Shown piece by piece: positions 8,507 to 17,255 of a stretch of 64,000 nt of DNA. The translations under genes and the position numbers were made by a program. The notes beneath the pieces are model-generated. The model ran no database searches. It saw nothing but the letters and a program-made list of their open reading frames with translations, and was not told where the DNA came from. The stretch comes from Acinetobacter lwoffii (GTDB lineage: Bacteria; Pseudomonadota; Gammaproteobacteria; Pseudomonadales; Moraxellaceae). Numbering within the stretch: position 1 is the stretch's first letter; the number at the start of each line of letters is the position of its first letter. The stretch spans positions 1-64,000 of the forward strand of contig NZ_JALJVC010000001.1 of assembly GCF_022967985.1 (NCBI RefSeq), in the 5' to 3' direction.

Positions 8507-9181
8507 TCACATTTTTTGCAAATAAAGTATAAAAGTTGGCAACCAGATCGCGGTAAAGACCGCATTTACCGCCATGCCAAAAGCAGCATAACGACCTGCA
8601 ACACTGCCGCGCTGCCAGGCCTGAGCTGTGCCGATGGCATGTGCGGCCAATCCTAAAGCCAATCCGGAGGCACGTTCATCATTAATATGTCTCAGAATAA
8701 ATGGAGAAAAAGCTGCACCAATCACGCCAGAAAGAATCACGATCAGAATGACCATGCTGATGGGTGCATCCAGCAAGGTGGCAATATTAATCGCAATTGG
8801 AGTGGTCACTGCGCGGGTAGCAAACGCCATAATATCTGCAGAGGACATATGCAGCAGATAAGCCAGTCCCATCGGCAAGGCGACAGCACTGATACTGGCA
8901 AAAACCAAAATGCCGATAATGGCTTTGAGCGGCAAGTCATCGTAGCGCATCGCGGCCAGAGGGATAGCCAGGGCGACGGTCACATAGCCGAGTAAATGGT
9001 TAAAGAGTGGATTAACTTCATCCATGTAATTTTCATAGGGAATGCCCAGCACAAATAAAATCACCAGTACAAAGAACATGCTGAACACGATGACGGGAAT
9101 TTGCGGTATGAACCGGTTACAGGGTTTGGCAATCAGATAGGCGCTGAGCGTAACCGCAAAGCCATAAAAAATAGATAACAT
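8507..9181 (-). CDS. LrgB-family membrane protein
   Basis: This 224-residue polytopic inner-membrane protein of the LrgB/CidB family has six or seven hydrophobic segments and the conserved GLAAHAIGTAQAWQ motif near residue 175. In Staphylococcus these proteins act with LrgA/CidA in holin/antiholin-like control of autolysis, and plant and bacterial relatives transport glycolate or pyruvate. It begins 9 bp after the LrgA-like gene, so the two form an operon. The physiological role in Acinetobacter cannot be read from sequence. Confidence 0.9.
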   Translation of the reverse strand: MLSIFYGFAVTLSAYLIAKPCNRFIPQIPVIVFSMFFVLVILFVLGIPYENYMDEVNPLFNHLLGYVTVALAIPLAAMRYDDLPLKAIIGILVFASISAVALPMGLAYLLHMSSADIMAFATRAVTTPIAINIATLLDAPISMVILIVILSGVIGAAFSPFILRHINDERASGLALGLAAHAIGTAQAWQRGSVAGRYAAFGMAVNAVFTAIWLPTFILYLQKM

Positions 9182-9190
9182 GCGGAACTC

Positions 9191-9574
9191 CTATAACCAG
9201 CGCTTGGCCATTTTGGCGTAAATCCATAAAGGAATCAGGGTGCTGAAAAACATAATGAACAGAAAGGCCGGAATTTTCTGGCCCATATGTACCAGCATCA
9301 TCAGTGCACCTGCACTGACAGGCAAGAAAGCAAAGGCGCTTTCCTTCATCAGTTTGTTATTGGTATCCACAAGGCGGGCGGGGAGTTTGCCAAAGTAGCG
9401 CCAGGTAAACAGCGCAATTAAAAGGCTCAATAACCCGACCAGATTGCCTAATTCAGGATGATTCAGTTGGGTCATTAACCAAACCGAAGCTTCCCGAAAG
9501 ACAATAATAAGTAACAGGGTGCCGATCCATGCTGGCCAATCTATTCGTTTTATCCAGTTCATTGCTATAATCAT
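9191..9574 (-). CDS. LrgA/CidA-family membrane protein
   Basis: This 127-residue protein has four hydrophobic segments and the CidA/LrgA pattern: the ESAFAFLPVSAGALMML region replaces the family FxPxxVGxM. It is the small partner of the LrgB-like protein, from which it is separated by 9 bp. The start is uncertain: MII at 9574 or the downstream Met (MNWIKR) at 9562, and neither has a good Shine-Dalgarno. Confidence 0.82.
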   Translation of the reverse strand: MIIAMNWIKRIDWPAWIGTLLLIIVFREASVWLMTQLNHPELGNLVGLLSLLIALFTWRYFGKLPARLVDTNNKLMKESAFAFLPVSAGALMMLVHMGQKIPAFLFIMFFSTLIPLWIYAKMAKRWL

Positions 9575-9602
9575 TAATATTAATAAGTTTACTTATCAAG
9601 TT

Positions 9603-10943
9603 TTACTCGATCTTTGACTGGATTTCAAACGCTTCCAGTGGACGTTGAAACTGCTGCGCCTGTTTGCCCAGAATTTCATCCAAGGGTAAATGCGCCTGTT
9701 TAATCAATTGTTCCAGTTTTTGTGGCGCAATTCGAATGTGCAGATGCAGTTGGCCTTCATCATCATAATGTTCAGACTGAATCACATTCAGACCATAGAG
9801 CTGGTTACGCAGCTTGCCGTAGGCAGGTTTCAGGATTAAATCGAAGGACTGAAGTTGCCCCATCAAGGACTCATGTACCGCTTTACGCAGCAGGTCGATA
9901 CCTTCGCCACTATGTGCCGAGACATAGACCCGTTCCGGTTCGCCCGGGCGTCGATAAATAATTTTGGCTTCTTCACCGCTACAGTCAATTTTATTGTAGA
10001 CCTGAAGGATGGGAACATCGGCCCCAATTTCTTTCAGCACTTTGTCAACGGCTTCAATCTGTTCCAGCATCTCTGGGCTACTTGAATCAATCACATGCAG
10101 TAACAGTGTGGCTTCAACGGTTTCTTCCAGCGTTGCCTTAAAGGATTCTACCAGTGAATGGGAAAGATTACGGACAAAACCTACCGTATCGGCCAGTACC
10201 AGATTGCCGATTCCATCCCATTCCAGACGCCGTAAGGTTGGGTCCAAAGTGGCAAACAGCTGATCGGCTGCATAGACATCGCTGTTGGCGAGTAAATTAA
10301 ACAGGGTAGACTTACCAGCATTGGTATAACCCACCAAAGATACCGTCGGCACAGCCGCTTTTTGACGAGCAACACGGCCTTGCATCCGGGTCTGGCGGAC
10401 TTTATCAATGCGTGCCTTGAGCTGTCCCATACGGATACGCAGCAAACGGCGGTCTGTTTCCAGCAGGGTTTCACCCGGACCACGTAAACCAATCCCGCCT
10501 TTCTGGCTGTCGAGATTGCCACGACTACGAATTAAACGTGAAGATAAATGTTGCAGCTGTGCCAGTTCGACTTGCAGCTTACCTTCATAGGTACGGGCAC
10601 GCTGGGCAAAAATATCCAGAATCAGTTCAGTACGATCGACCACGCGGCATTTAATCACCTGTTCCAGATTACGGGCTTGGGCTGGGGTTAGGGCATGGTC
10701 AAAAATGACCAGATTGGCCTCCAGCTCTTCAACACGTTCAGCGATTTCTTCTGCCTTGCCGGAGCCGATAAAAAATTTGGCATCGGGTTTCACCCGCTGA
10801 GCATAAATATGTTCCAGAATTTCAGCATCTGCAGACTGGGCCAGTAAACGAAACTCTTCAGCATCAAGGTCATCCAGCATTTGTACGCTGACACTCACCA
10901 GAATGACGCACTCTTTCCCTCGATGTTGTTGTAAATATTCCAC
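9603..10943 (-). CDS. hflX: Ribosome-associated GTPase HflX
   Basis: HflX is a GTPase that binds the 50S subunit and splits stalled 70S ribosomes, notably in heat stress. The 446 residues contain the N-terminal glycine-rich nucleotide-binding domain (GSGKAEEIAE, residues ~58-67), a coiled linker (GGIGLRGPGETLLETDRR) and the G domain: GYTNAGKSTLFN (G1, ~205), DTVGFVRNL (G3, ~253) and NKID (G4). The length is typical. In many proteobacteria hflX follows hfq. Here it stands alone, with the LrgAB-like pair downstream on the same strand. Confidence 0.96.
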   Translation of the reverse strand: MEYLQQHRGKECVILVSVSVQMLDDLDAEEFRLLAQSADAEILEHIYAQRVKPDAKFFIGSGKAEEIAERVEELEANLVIFDHALTPAQARNLEQVIKCRVVDRTELILDIFAQRARTYEGKLQVELAQLQHLSSRLIRSRGNLDSQKGGIGLRGPGETLLETDRRLLRIRMGQLKARIDKVRQTRMQGRVARQKAAVPTVSLVGYTNAGKSTLFNLLANSDVYAADQLFATLDPTLRRLEWDGIGNLVLADTVGFVRNLSHSLVESFKATLEETVEATLLLHVIDSSSPEMLEQIEAVDKVLKEIGADVPILQVYNKIDCSGEEAKIIYRRPGEPERVYVSAHSGEGIDLLRKAVHESLMGQLQSFDLILKPAYGKLRNQLYGLNVIQSEHYDDEGQLHLHIRIAPQKLEQLIKQAHLPLDEILGKQAQQFQRPLEAFEIQSKIE

Positions 10944-11020
10944 TCAGGCCAATCTCCACTTGAAAACTTTAGTGTAGTTGAAAAAGGGCTGAGCAGATAC
11001 TGAATTAGCGCGGCTTTGGT

Positions 11021-11152
11021 TTAAAGTGCGCTGATAAACAGTTGTGCAAGTGTTACCAGTACCACTGCATAGATGAAGGTGCCGCCCAAAATATATTTGA
11101 GCACTTGTAAAGGTTGTAGTGTGTCGTTCGCGGGCTGGGTTTTATCTGACAT
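11021..11152 (-). CDS. Small membrane protein, 43 residues
   Basis: A 43-codon frame (MSDKTQPANDTLQPLQVLKY and then a hydrophobic helix ending FISAL) lies just upstream of hflX on the same strand. Residues 20-41 form one transmembrane segment after a soluble, polar N-terminus. The charge pattern and clean single-helix design suggest a real small protein. A modest AAGGATCG ribosome site precedes the ATG. The function is unknown, and co-transcription with hflX is possible across a 77-bp gap. Confidence 0.55.
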   Translation of the reverse strand: MSDKTQPANDTLQPLQVLKYILGGTFIYAVVLVTLAQLFISAL

Positions 11153-11341
11153 AGCTACGATCCTTTTCAATCTAATATTTCGATAGCTTTATTTTGAATG
11201 ATTTTTTAATCCAATTAAAATTGAAGATATAGATGTTATTGGCCGATTTTTATTATCAATGCAAGTTGCGAATGAACAGTATAGAATGAGTTTAATTCGT
11301 GGATATTCCCTGTATCTCGCTTAGGATTTAATGACGTTTTT

Positions 11342-12151
11342 ATGAACTCAACTGTACAAAACCAGACTCCAGATATCGAAGGCTTGGCCAAGTTTTTTCT
11401 GTATAGCCGGAAAATTACTGCCTCATTGGCTACCATTAGTGAAGGGTTTTACTTGGTTTTTCGTCATGGCTTATATAAAAATCCGAATAACCCGACCAAT
11501 ACCCGCTATGTGCAACATTTTTGCCGTCAGTTATGCAAAGTATTCAATATCGAAGTGCAGGTGCATGGCGAGATTCCACGTGAACCCGCCTTATGGGTCA
11601 GTAATCATGTGTCTTGGCTGGATATTGCCGTTCTGGGTTCCGGAGCGCGCGTATTTTTTCTGGCGAAAGCAGAAATCGAGAACTGGCCGATTCTAGGCAA
11701 ATTGGCCAAGGGTGGGGGTACCTTATTTATTAAACGGGGTTCAGGAGATTCCGTCAGGATCCGTGAACAAATTACCGATTTTCTCAAACAGAATATTCCG
11801 GTGCTGTTCTTTCCTGAAGCGACGACTTCTGATGGACGAGCCATCAAAAAAGTACATGGCCGGATTTTAGGCGCCGCGATTGAAGCGCAGCGTCCTGTAC
11901 AAATCTGTCTGATTTGTTATGTGAATCAGCAGGGCGAACTGGATATGATTGCACCGTTTGTCAATGACATCAGTTTTGCTGCCCATGTCAAAAAAGTACT
12001 GGAAATGCCGCAAGTCATTGCACATTTAGTGGCTTTACCTGCAATTGCCACGGAAGGGCATACGGTTGAAAGCCTGACCCGTGTGGTTCAGGAAAAAATG
12101 CAGACAGGTTTGGTTGAACTTCAGTCACGGGTATTAAAAAAGCCTCAATAA
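11342..12151 (+). CDS. Lysophospholipid acyltransferase (PlsC-like)
   Basis: This 269-residue membrane-associated acyltransferase uses acyl-CoA or acyl-ACP to acylate a lysophospholipid or 1-acyl-glycerol-3-phosphate. The catalytic HX4D box is in SNHVSWLDIAVLG (residues ~90-102), the glycerolipid-binding box in FIKRGSGDS (~132), and the third box in FFPEATTSDGRAIKK (~157-171). It lacks the long hydrophobic N-terminus of some PlsC. The exact acceptor is not predictable. Paralogues include OlsA (ornithine lipids) and PlsC itself. Confidence 0.88.
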   Translation: MNSTVQNQTPDIEGLAKFFLYSRKITASLATISEGFYLVFRHGLYKNPNNPTNTRYVQHFCRQLCKVFNIEVQVHGEIPREPALWVSNHVSWLDIAVLGSGARVFFLAKAEIENWPILGKLAKGGGTLFIKRGSGDSVRIREQITDFLKQNIPVLFFPEATTSDGRAIKKVHGRILGAAIEAQRPVQICLICYVNQQGELDMIAPFVNDISFAAHVKKVLEMPQVIAHLVALPAIATEGHTVESLTRVVQEKMQTGLVELQSRVLKKPQ

Positions 12152-12499
12152 GATAATCCGAGTTAGTTTGTAAATTGATCGACTTTAATTTTTTTATACA
12201 TGGATTATAGAGGATACGTGGAAACGTCACCCGCAACTGTCTGAGGCAGGACGATATTAAAAAATGATTGTTTTTGCGATGAATCTGATCGTTGATCATA
12301 GTGGACGAGTTTTGCAGGTGACAAATGGTTTTGGCTACTTTTGCCGAAACAAAAGTAGCATATAGACTATAATCGTTTAATTTAAAATGAAAAGATGCTG
12401 TTGTTCACTGAAAATAATTAAGGAGTTTTTTCTAAACTCGTTAATTGACGCCATTATTCCATAAGAAACTTTTTAGGATTGCTGTTCAAAGAATCAAAC
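12152..12499. other. 348-bp gap with a hairpin repeat, convergent gene ends
   Basis: This gap between the acyltransferase (plus) and the phospholipase D gene (minus) contains no convincing coding frame. Its main feature is the perfect hairpin at 12334-12359. No clear terminator with a T run is seen for either gene. Confidence 0.5.
12334..12359. repeat. 10-bp perfect hairpin, likely dispersed repeat
   Basis: The arms GCTACTTTTG and CAAAAGTAGC flank a CCGAAA loop, with no U-run on either side. I recall this motif as a dispersed intergenic sequence in proteobacterial genomes, but that is memory and not a search. It may be a relic repeat or a weak transcription barrier between convergent genes. 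Confidence 0.5.
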
Positions 12500-14134
12500 T
12501 TACATAAAGCCTTCAATAGGCAGCCACGACACCAGTTTAAGTCCAGCTTTCTGATACCATTTCATTTTTGGTTCTTTGGTAAACGTTTGAACGTCACCAT
12601 TGGCTTTCTTGATTTTCCAGTTAATGTTCTGATTCGCATCCAGCACCAGTTTATACGCATATTTGCTTAAATTTTTGTCCATGGTGTCGTGTACTGCACG
12701 TGCCAAAGACGGACTGTTCAGCAACACGCCAATTTCAGTATTCAAATAGGCTGAACGCGGATCAAAGTTAAAAGAACCAATAAACACCTGTTTTTGATCC
12801 AGTGCCATCAGTTTGGCATGCAGGCTGGAACGGCTCAGTCCTTTCAGGCTGACTTTAGCTTTTTTCGAAATTTCCTCAGTATTGGCATTTAGGTGATTAG
12901 CTTCTGGCGCTGCCAAGAACTCATACAGCTGCACCCCATTTTCCAATAGATCCTGACGATATTTGGCATAAAAGGCATGCACCACGGCAACGTCGTTGGC
13001 CTTAAAAGAGTTGGTCAGGACGCGAACCTTGATATTCTCATTCGCCAGTTTCTTTAAACGGTCTGCACCAATTTTTTCCGGAACAAAATAGGCAGAGACA
13101 ATATCGACACTTTGTTCAGGTTTTTCCAGACGCTGTAATAACTGGAAATTGAGATGTTCTTCGGTTTTGGCTTTGGCCTTGATTTTGCTCGGTGGATCTT
13201 TGACTACTTCGGCTTCAACCCAATCCAGCTGAATGTTTTGTTCCAGCCATTGGTCAAAGGCTCTGGAACGATTAGCCAGATCCAGATAATTTTGAGTCGC
13301 TGGCTCCTGACTATGGGTTTCTAGCTGTTGTTTTAAGCTTGGAAAACGTAAAGCATGATGCCGTGGATTCACAACCTCTTGCACCGGATAGGCATAATCA
13401 TCATTCCAGTATTCATCGAAGGAATGAATGATTTCATCCGATGCCGCACCGACCAGCATCACATCGACATCAGAGAACTGATAGCTTTCACTGACATTAT
13501 AATACTGGTTACTCATATTGCGCCCGCCAATCAAGGCAATCTGGTTATCGGCAATAAAGCTTTTATTATGCATGCGGCGGTTAATGCGCTTTAAATCCAG
13601 CACTATGTCCATGGCACGGTATTTACGGAAGCGATAGGGGTTATACAGTTTGACATCGATATTTTGATGCTGGTTTAAGGCCAGATAAATCCCTTCCATT
13701 TTCTTGGCATTATTGTCATCCATCAACAGGCGCACTTTTACGCCACGATCTGCTGCCTGAATAATCGCATGCAGAGCGAGGGCACCGATTCGGTCGTTAT
13801 CCCAGATGTAATATTGCAGATCCAGACTGCGTTCCGCTTTATTAATCAGCTGAATCCGAGCAGCCAGTGCTTCAAGCGGATCATACAGCACGCGATAACC
13901 AGTCAACCCGATGTTCTGATCACGTAAAGGTTCAACAATTTGTGCCAGGCTGGTTTGCGAGGTATCCGTTTCAAATGCCATCTGGCTTGGCTGTTCGGTT
14001 TGCTTGGGTAAGGTGCTACATGCAGGTAGACCCAGAACCAGGCTACAGCTCAGTAAAATGCCGGCTTTATAGCGATGAGTGCGTATAAAACTTGAGGATT
14101 GAAGGTGAACTTGATCGCGGGGAGCAGTGGCCAT
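12500..14134 (-). CDS. Phospholipase D-family lipoprotein (cardiolipin synthase ClsC-like)
   Basis: This 544-residue PLD-superfamily protein has two HKD motifs: HNKSFIADNQIALIGGRN (residues ~188) and HAKLMALDQKQVFIGSFNFD (~440). Two motifs in one chain are typical of cardiolipin synthases and phospholipases D. A long basic N-region leads to a signal segment ending LGLPAC, with Cys39 as the probable lipidation site, so it is likely an envelope lipoprotein. The arrangement resembles E. coli ClsC/YmdC, but a phospholipase role is equally possible, since Acinetobacter carries several PLDs. It is transcribed alone, divergent from the metallophosphoesterase. Confidence 0.88.
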   Translation of the reverse strand: MATAPRDQVHLQSSSFIRTHRYKAGILLSCSLVLGLPACSTLPKQTEQPSQMAFETDTSQTSLAQIVEPLRDQNIGLTGYRVLYDPLEALAARIQLINKAERSLDLQYYIWDNDRIGALALHAIIQAADRGVKVRLLMDDNNAKKMEGIYLALNQHQNIDVKLYNPYRFRKYRAMDIVLDLKRINRRMHNKSFIADNQIALIGGRNMSNQYYNVSESYQFSDVDVMLVGAASDEIIHSFDEYWNDDYAYPVQEVVNPRHHALRFPSLKQQLETHSQEPATQNYLDLANRSRAFDQWLEQNIQLDWVEAEVVKDPPSKIKAKAKTEEHLNFQLLQRLEKPEQSVDIVSAYFVPEKIGADRLKKLANENIKVRVLTNSFKANDVAVVHAFYAKYRQDLLENGVQLYEFLAAPEANHLNANTEEISKKAKVSLKGLSRSSLHAKLMALDQKQVFIGSFNFDPRSAYLNTEIGVLLNSPSLARAVHDTMDKNLSKYAYKLVLDANQNINWKIKKANGDVQTFTKEPKMKWYQKAGLKLVSWLPIEGFM

Positions 14135-14235
14135 ATAAGTCGAAGAATGAAAAATTAGAATTGAGTATAATTGCCAGCTATGAAAAGATAAATATAAAGC
14201 CAGTAATCTGCTGCTCGACTGAATAAGGCCAATTT

Positions 14236-15246
14236 ATGTGGGATTCGAATTCCGTACTGTTTTATTTTTATCTGGGAATGGCGATTTTAGCCATCTGGGC
14301 TGTGGCTCAGGCATGGTCGAGCCAATCACGTACCGAAACCATTCATCCCTTTAAAGCTTTTGGTCATTTGCTGGCGTTTTATCTTGCCTATTTATTAATC
14401 CCTTTGGTTTTCTTCAGTATTTATGCTGGATGGACGGGGTATTATTCTCTGCATGAAGCCATTTTTGTATTTTTGCTCAGTGGGGTTTTGACTTATGCAC
14501 GCTTTATCGAGCCGCATTTAATTCAAGTGAAAACGACACAATATCAGATCAATGCAGATAAACGTTTAAAGCAGCCGGTGAAAATCGCCCTGATTGCAGA
14601 TTTGCATATCGGTCTGTTTTCGGGTCATGAGCGTCAGTTGCGACAAATTGTACACAAATTAAATCATATTCAACCTGATTTGGTGGTGGTTGCTGGCGAC
14701 TGGACTTACGAGCCAGAAAATAAACTGGCACAGGAATTGGCAGTTTTAAAAGAGATTCACGCTCCGGTCTATTCAGTCAATGGCAATCATGACGAACAAT
14801 ATCCCGGACCGCCGATTCGGGAACTGTTGCACTATGCACTACAAGTCAATCAGGTCATGGATATTGAAGGTCAAATTGTCGAATTTGATGAATTCCGACT
14901 TTTGGGCGTGGGTGATCTCTGGGCTGGAAAAGCCGACATGCGCAGTTTGCAAGACTTGCCTCAGGACAAGCCTTGGGTCATTCTTTCGCATAACCCGGAT
15001 ACGGTCGATATGATTCCGAAACTGCCGACACGTCCTTTAATGCTGTCCGGGCATACCCATGGCGGACAGGTGGAGCTGCCTTGGCTGACCGATTACGTCA
15101 TGAAAAAGGTTTCAATTTTGGGACATAAAAAGGGCATGTACCGTCATGAACATGCAGATGTGTTCGTGACTGTCGGTACCGGTTTGGTCGGTGTACCTTT
15201 CCGTTTCCGGGTGCCGCCTACCATTGATATTATTGAACTGATTTAA
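14236..15246 (+). CDS. Membrane-anchored metallophosphoesterase (YaeI/YkuE type)
   Basis: This 336-residue protein has three N-terminal hydrophobic segments (residues ~8-27, 44-64, 74-92) and then a calcineurin-like phosphoesterase domain. The dimetal motifs are IALIADLHIG (~118), VVAGDW (~154), VNGNHDEQ (~178) and LSGHTHGGQVELPW (~273-286). Relatives YaeI and YkuE are UDP-2,3-diacylglucosamine or phospholipid phosphodiesterases. The substrate here is inferred to be a lipid-linked phosphate, but is not shown. It has its own ribosome site (AAGG) and stands alone. Confidence 0.88.
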   Translation: MWDSNSVLFYFYLGMAILAIWAVAQAWSSQSRTETIHPFKAFGHLLAFYLAYLLIPLVFFSIYAGWTGYYSLHEAIFVFLLSGVLTYARFIEPHLIQVKTTQYQINADKRLKQPVKIALIADLHIGLFSGHERQLRQIVHKLNHIQPDLVVVAGDWTYEPENKLAQELAVLKEIHAPVYSVNGNHDEQYPGPPIRELLHYALQVNQVMDIEGQIVEFDEFRLLGVGDLWAGKADMRSLQDLPQDKPWVILSHNPDTVDMIPKLPTRPLMLSGHTHGGQVELPWLTDYVMKKVSILGHKKGMYRHEHADVFVTVGTGLVGVPFRFRVPPTIDIIELI

Positions 15247-15270
15247 ATTCAGCCGGCATTCTGTACCGCG

Positions 15271-15672
15271 TTAACTGATGATCCAGACCAGAATCAGCAA
15301 GACCACTGCGACGGCCGCCATCATCCAGATTTTCTTTTCAATTTTTCGGGTTGGCACATTTTCACGTAATTGTTGCGCAGTGATTTCAGCTTCTGTGGAT
15401 GTGCTCAAACTAGGATGGGTGGGGATTTCCAGTGGCGGTGTCACCAGGTCGATATCACCGGCATCATCACTAAAGCGTGGACCGGTACTTTCATGCTTCA
15501 TGACCACATCATGTTCCCGCACAATTTCATCAATCACTTGCAGCGCCTGAGCTTCGTCCAAGGGTGTATTCTCGGTGATATAGCGAACAGCTTCTAATTT
15601 TTTATCATCTTCCAGCAAAATAATGATATTGACCAACTGCTCCTGCGAGAGGTATTCAATAAGATCCTGCAT
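15271..15672 (-). CDS. Tail-anchored protein with an L7/L12-like N-terminal motif
   Basis: This 133-residue protein has a soluble N-terminus, a low-complexity linker (residues ~75-105) and one C-terminal transmembrane helix (~113-132). Residues ~24-50 (KKLEAVRYITENTPLDEAQA) resemble the KIxVIKxVRExTGLGLKEAK helix pattern of ribosomal L7/L12 C-terminal domains, a fold that also occurs in small membrane proteins. That link is an inference from pattern only. It is convergent with the metallophosphoesterase, with 24 bp between the stops. Confidence 0.7.
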   Translation of the reverse strand: MQDLIEYLSQEQLVNIIILLEDDKKLEAVRYITENTPLDEAQALQVIDEIVREHDVVMKHESTGPRFSDDAGDIDLVTPPLEIPTHPSLSTSTEAEITAQQLRENVPTRKIEKKIWMMAAVAVVLLILVWIIS

Positions 15673-15760
15673 GGCCTTGCCTCATTTTTTTAAATTGAGT
15701 TCATTGGATTGTTGAGCAAATTTAACGAGATAAGTAGCCGAGTTTTGTTGTGAAATGATA

Positions 15761-15790
15761 AAAAAAGCCAGCATCAAGTGCTGGCTTTTG
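15761..15790 (-). terminator. Terminator of the MHS transporter gene
   Basis: The stem AAAAGCCAGCA/TGCTGGCTTTT with a TCAAG loop lies 16 bp beyond the transporter stop codon. On the minus strand it ends in a T run. Confidence 0.88.
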
Positions 15791-15805
15791 AATCAATCTA
15801 AAATC

Positions 15806-17113
15806 TTAGATCTGATTATTTACATCATCATTCTTGGTTTCACGAATCAGCAAAAACGCGACAAGCGATAGGATAGATGCTGCGGTCAGGTAATAACCGA
15901 CTGCAGACAAACCATAGGCTGTTGCCAGCTTGGTTGCGATTAACGGTGCAAATGATGCGCCGAAAATGCCTGCCAAGTTAAAGGTCAATGCAGAACCCGT
16001 GTAACGTACTGAAGTCGGGAAGATTTCAGACAATACAGTACCGATTGGCCCATAAGTTAAGCCCATAATCGCCAGACCAATACACAAGAACAGGAACACC
16101 ACCAAGGTGCTGCCAGATTCAAGCATATCTGCAAAGAAGATACCGAAGATCGCAGAAATGACACATACCGCAATCGAAGTAGTCTTACGGCCAAATTTCT
16201 CTGCCAATACTGCTGAAAGCGGGATAAATGCAGCAAAACACAGGGTTGCAACTAACTGCAATTGCAGGAATTCTTCACGAGAATAACCGAGTTGTTTGGT
16301 TCCCCATTGCAATGCAAATACCGTAGTAAGATAGAACACAACGAATGTACAGATTGCAGCAATCGTACCCAGAACCAGCATACGAGAATGCTTTTTAAAC
16401 ACCTGAACAAAAGGAACGTTCACTTCTTTTTGTTTATCCAGCACTTTCTGGAAAGCAGGAGTTTCATGCAATTTTAGACGAATCCATAAACCGACAATCA
16501 CCAACAAGGCACTTGAGATAAACGGAATACGCCAGCCCCACGCCATAAAGTCAGCTTCAGACATGAAAGCGCCAAGGGTCAGGAAAGAACCTGTTGCCAG
16601 AATAAAGCCAATCGGGGCACCCAGTTGCGGGAACATGCCATACCAGGCACGTTTGCCTTCCGGGGCATTTTCAGTTGCAAGAAGTACAGCACCTGACCAT
16701 TCACCACCTAGACCCAAGCCCTGACCTAAACGGCACAGTGCAAGTAACAATGGCGCAGCAATTCCGATTTGCGCATAAGTTGGTAACAGGCCAATCGCAA
16801 CGGTTGAAATCCCCATAGTTAGCAAAGCTGCAACCAAGGTGGCTTTTCGTCCGATCCGGTCACCTAAATGACCAAATAATGCTGCACCAATCGGACGGGC
16901 AATAAATGCAATGGCAAAAGTCGCAAGAGACTGAATGGTTGCGGTCATCGGGTCTGTACTGGCAGGGAAGAACAGATACGGAAAAATAATGACAGCAGCG
17001 GTGGCATAAATATAAAAATCGAAGAATTCGATTGTGGTGCCTACCAAGCTTGCTGTTAAAACGCGAAATTTTGAATTTTGTGCTGGCTGAGCAGCAGAAT
17101 TAGACGACGCCAT
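15806..17113 (-). CDS. MFS transporter, metabolite:H+ symporter (MHS) family
   Basis: This 435-residue protein has twelve predicted membrane segments. Signature elements are FFDFYIYATAAVIIFPYLFF in TM1, GHLGDRIGRKATL in the loop 2-3 (residues ~82-94), GLGLGGEWSGAVLLATENAP (TM4-5) and WGWRIPFISSALLVIVGLWI (TM6). These are typical of the ProP/ShiA/KgtP-type MHS group, which import organic acids, betaine or shikimate with protons. The substrate cannot be told from sequence. The upstream 140 bp contains AT-rich imperfect repeats (17140-17200) of no clear meaning. Confidence 0.92.
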   Translation of the reverse strand: MASSNSAAQPAQNSKFRVLTASLVGTTIEFFDFYIYATAAVIIFPYLFFPASTDPMTATIQSLATFAIAFIARPIGAALFGHLGDRIGRKATLVAALLTMGISTVAIGLLPTYAQIGIAAPLLLALCRLGQGLGLGGEWSGAVLLATENAPEGKRAWYGMFPQLGAPIGFILATGSFLTLGAFMSEADFMAWGWRIPFISSALLVIVGLWIRLKLHETPAFQKVLDKQKEVNVPFVQVFKKHSRMLVLGTIAAICTFVVFYLTTVFALQWGTKQLGYSREEFLQLQLVATLCFAAFIPLSAVLAEKFGRKTTSIAVCVISAIFGIFFADMLESGSTLVVFLFLCIGLAIMGLTYGPIGTVLSEIFPTSVRYTGSALTFNLAGIFGASFAPLIATKLATAYGLSAVGYYLTAASILSLVAFLLIRETKNDDVNNQI

Positions 17114-17255
17114 GGAAAACCTTACACTTACTAAAAATAAAAAAACTTAGTTTTAAAAGCGTAATCTTTTTAAAAAAGGCGTAATTTTTTAAAAAAACAA
17201 CTGCAATCTTCTCGCTTCAACTCGCTCAGGGTCACTGAAATGAAAAAGGAGATGA

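Noticed and set aside
17140..17200. AT-rich tandem-like repeat upstream of the MHS transporter
   Set aside because: The units are imperfect and A/T-driven, and no function or clear unit can be defended.
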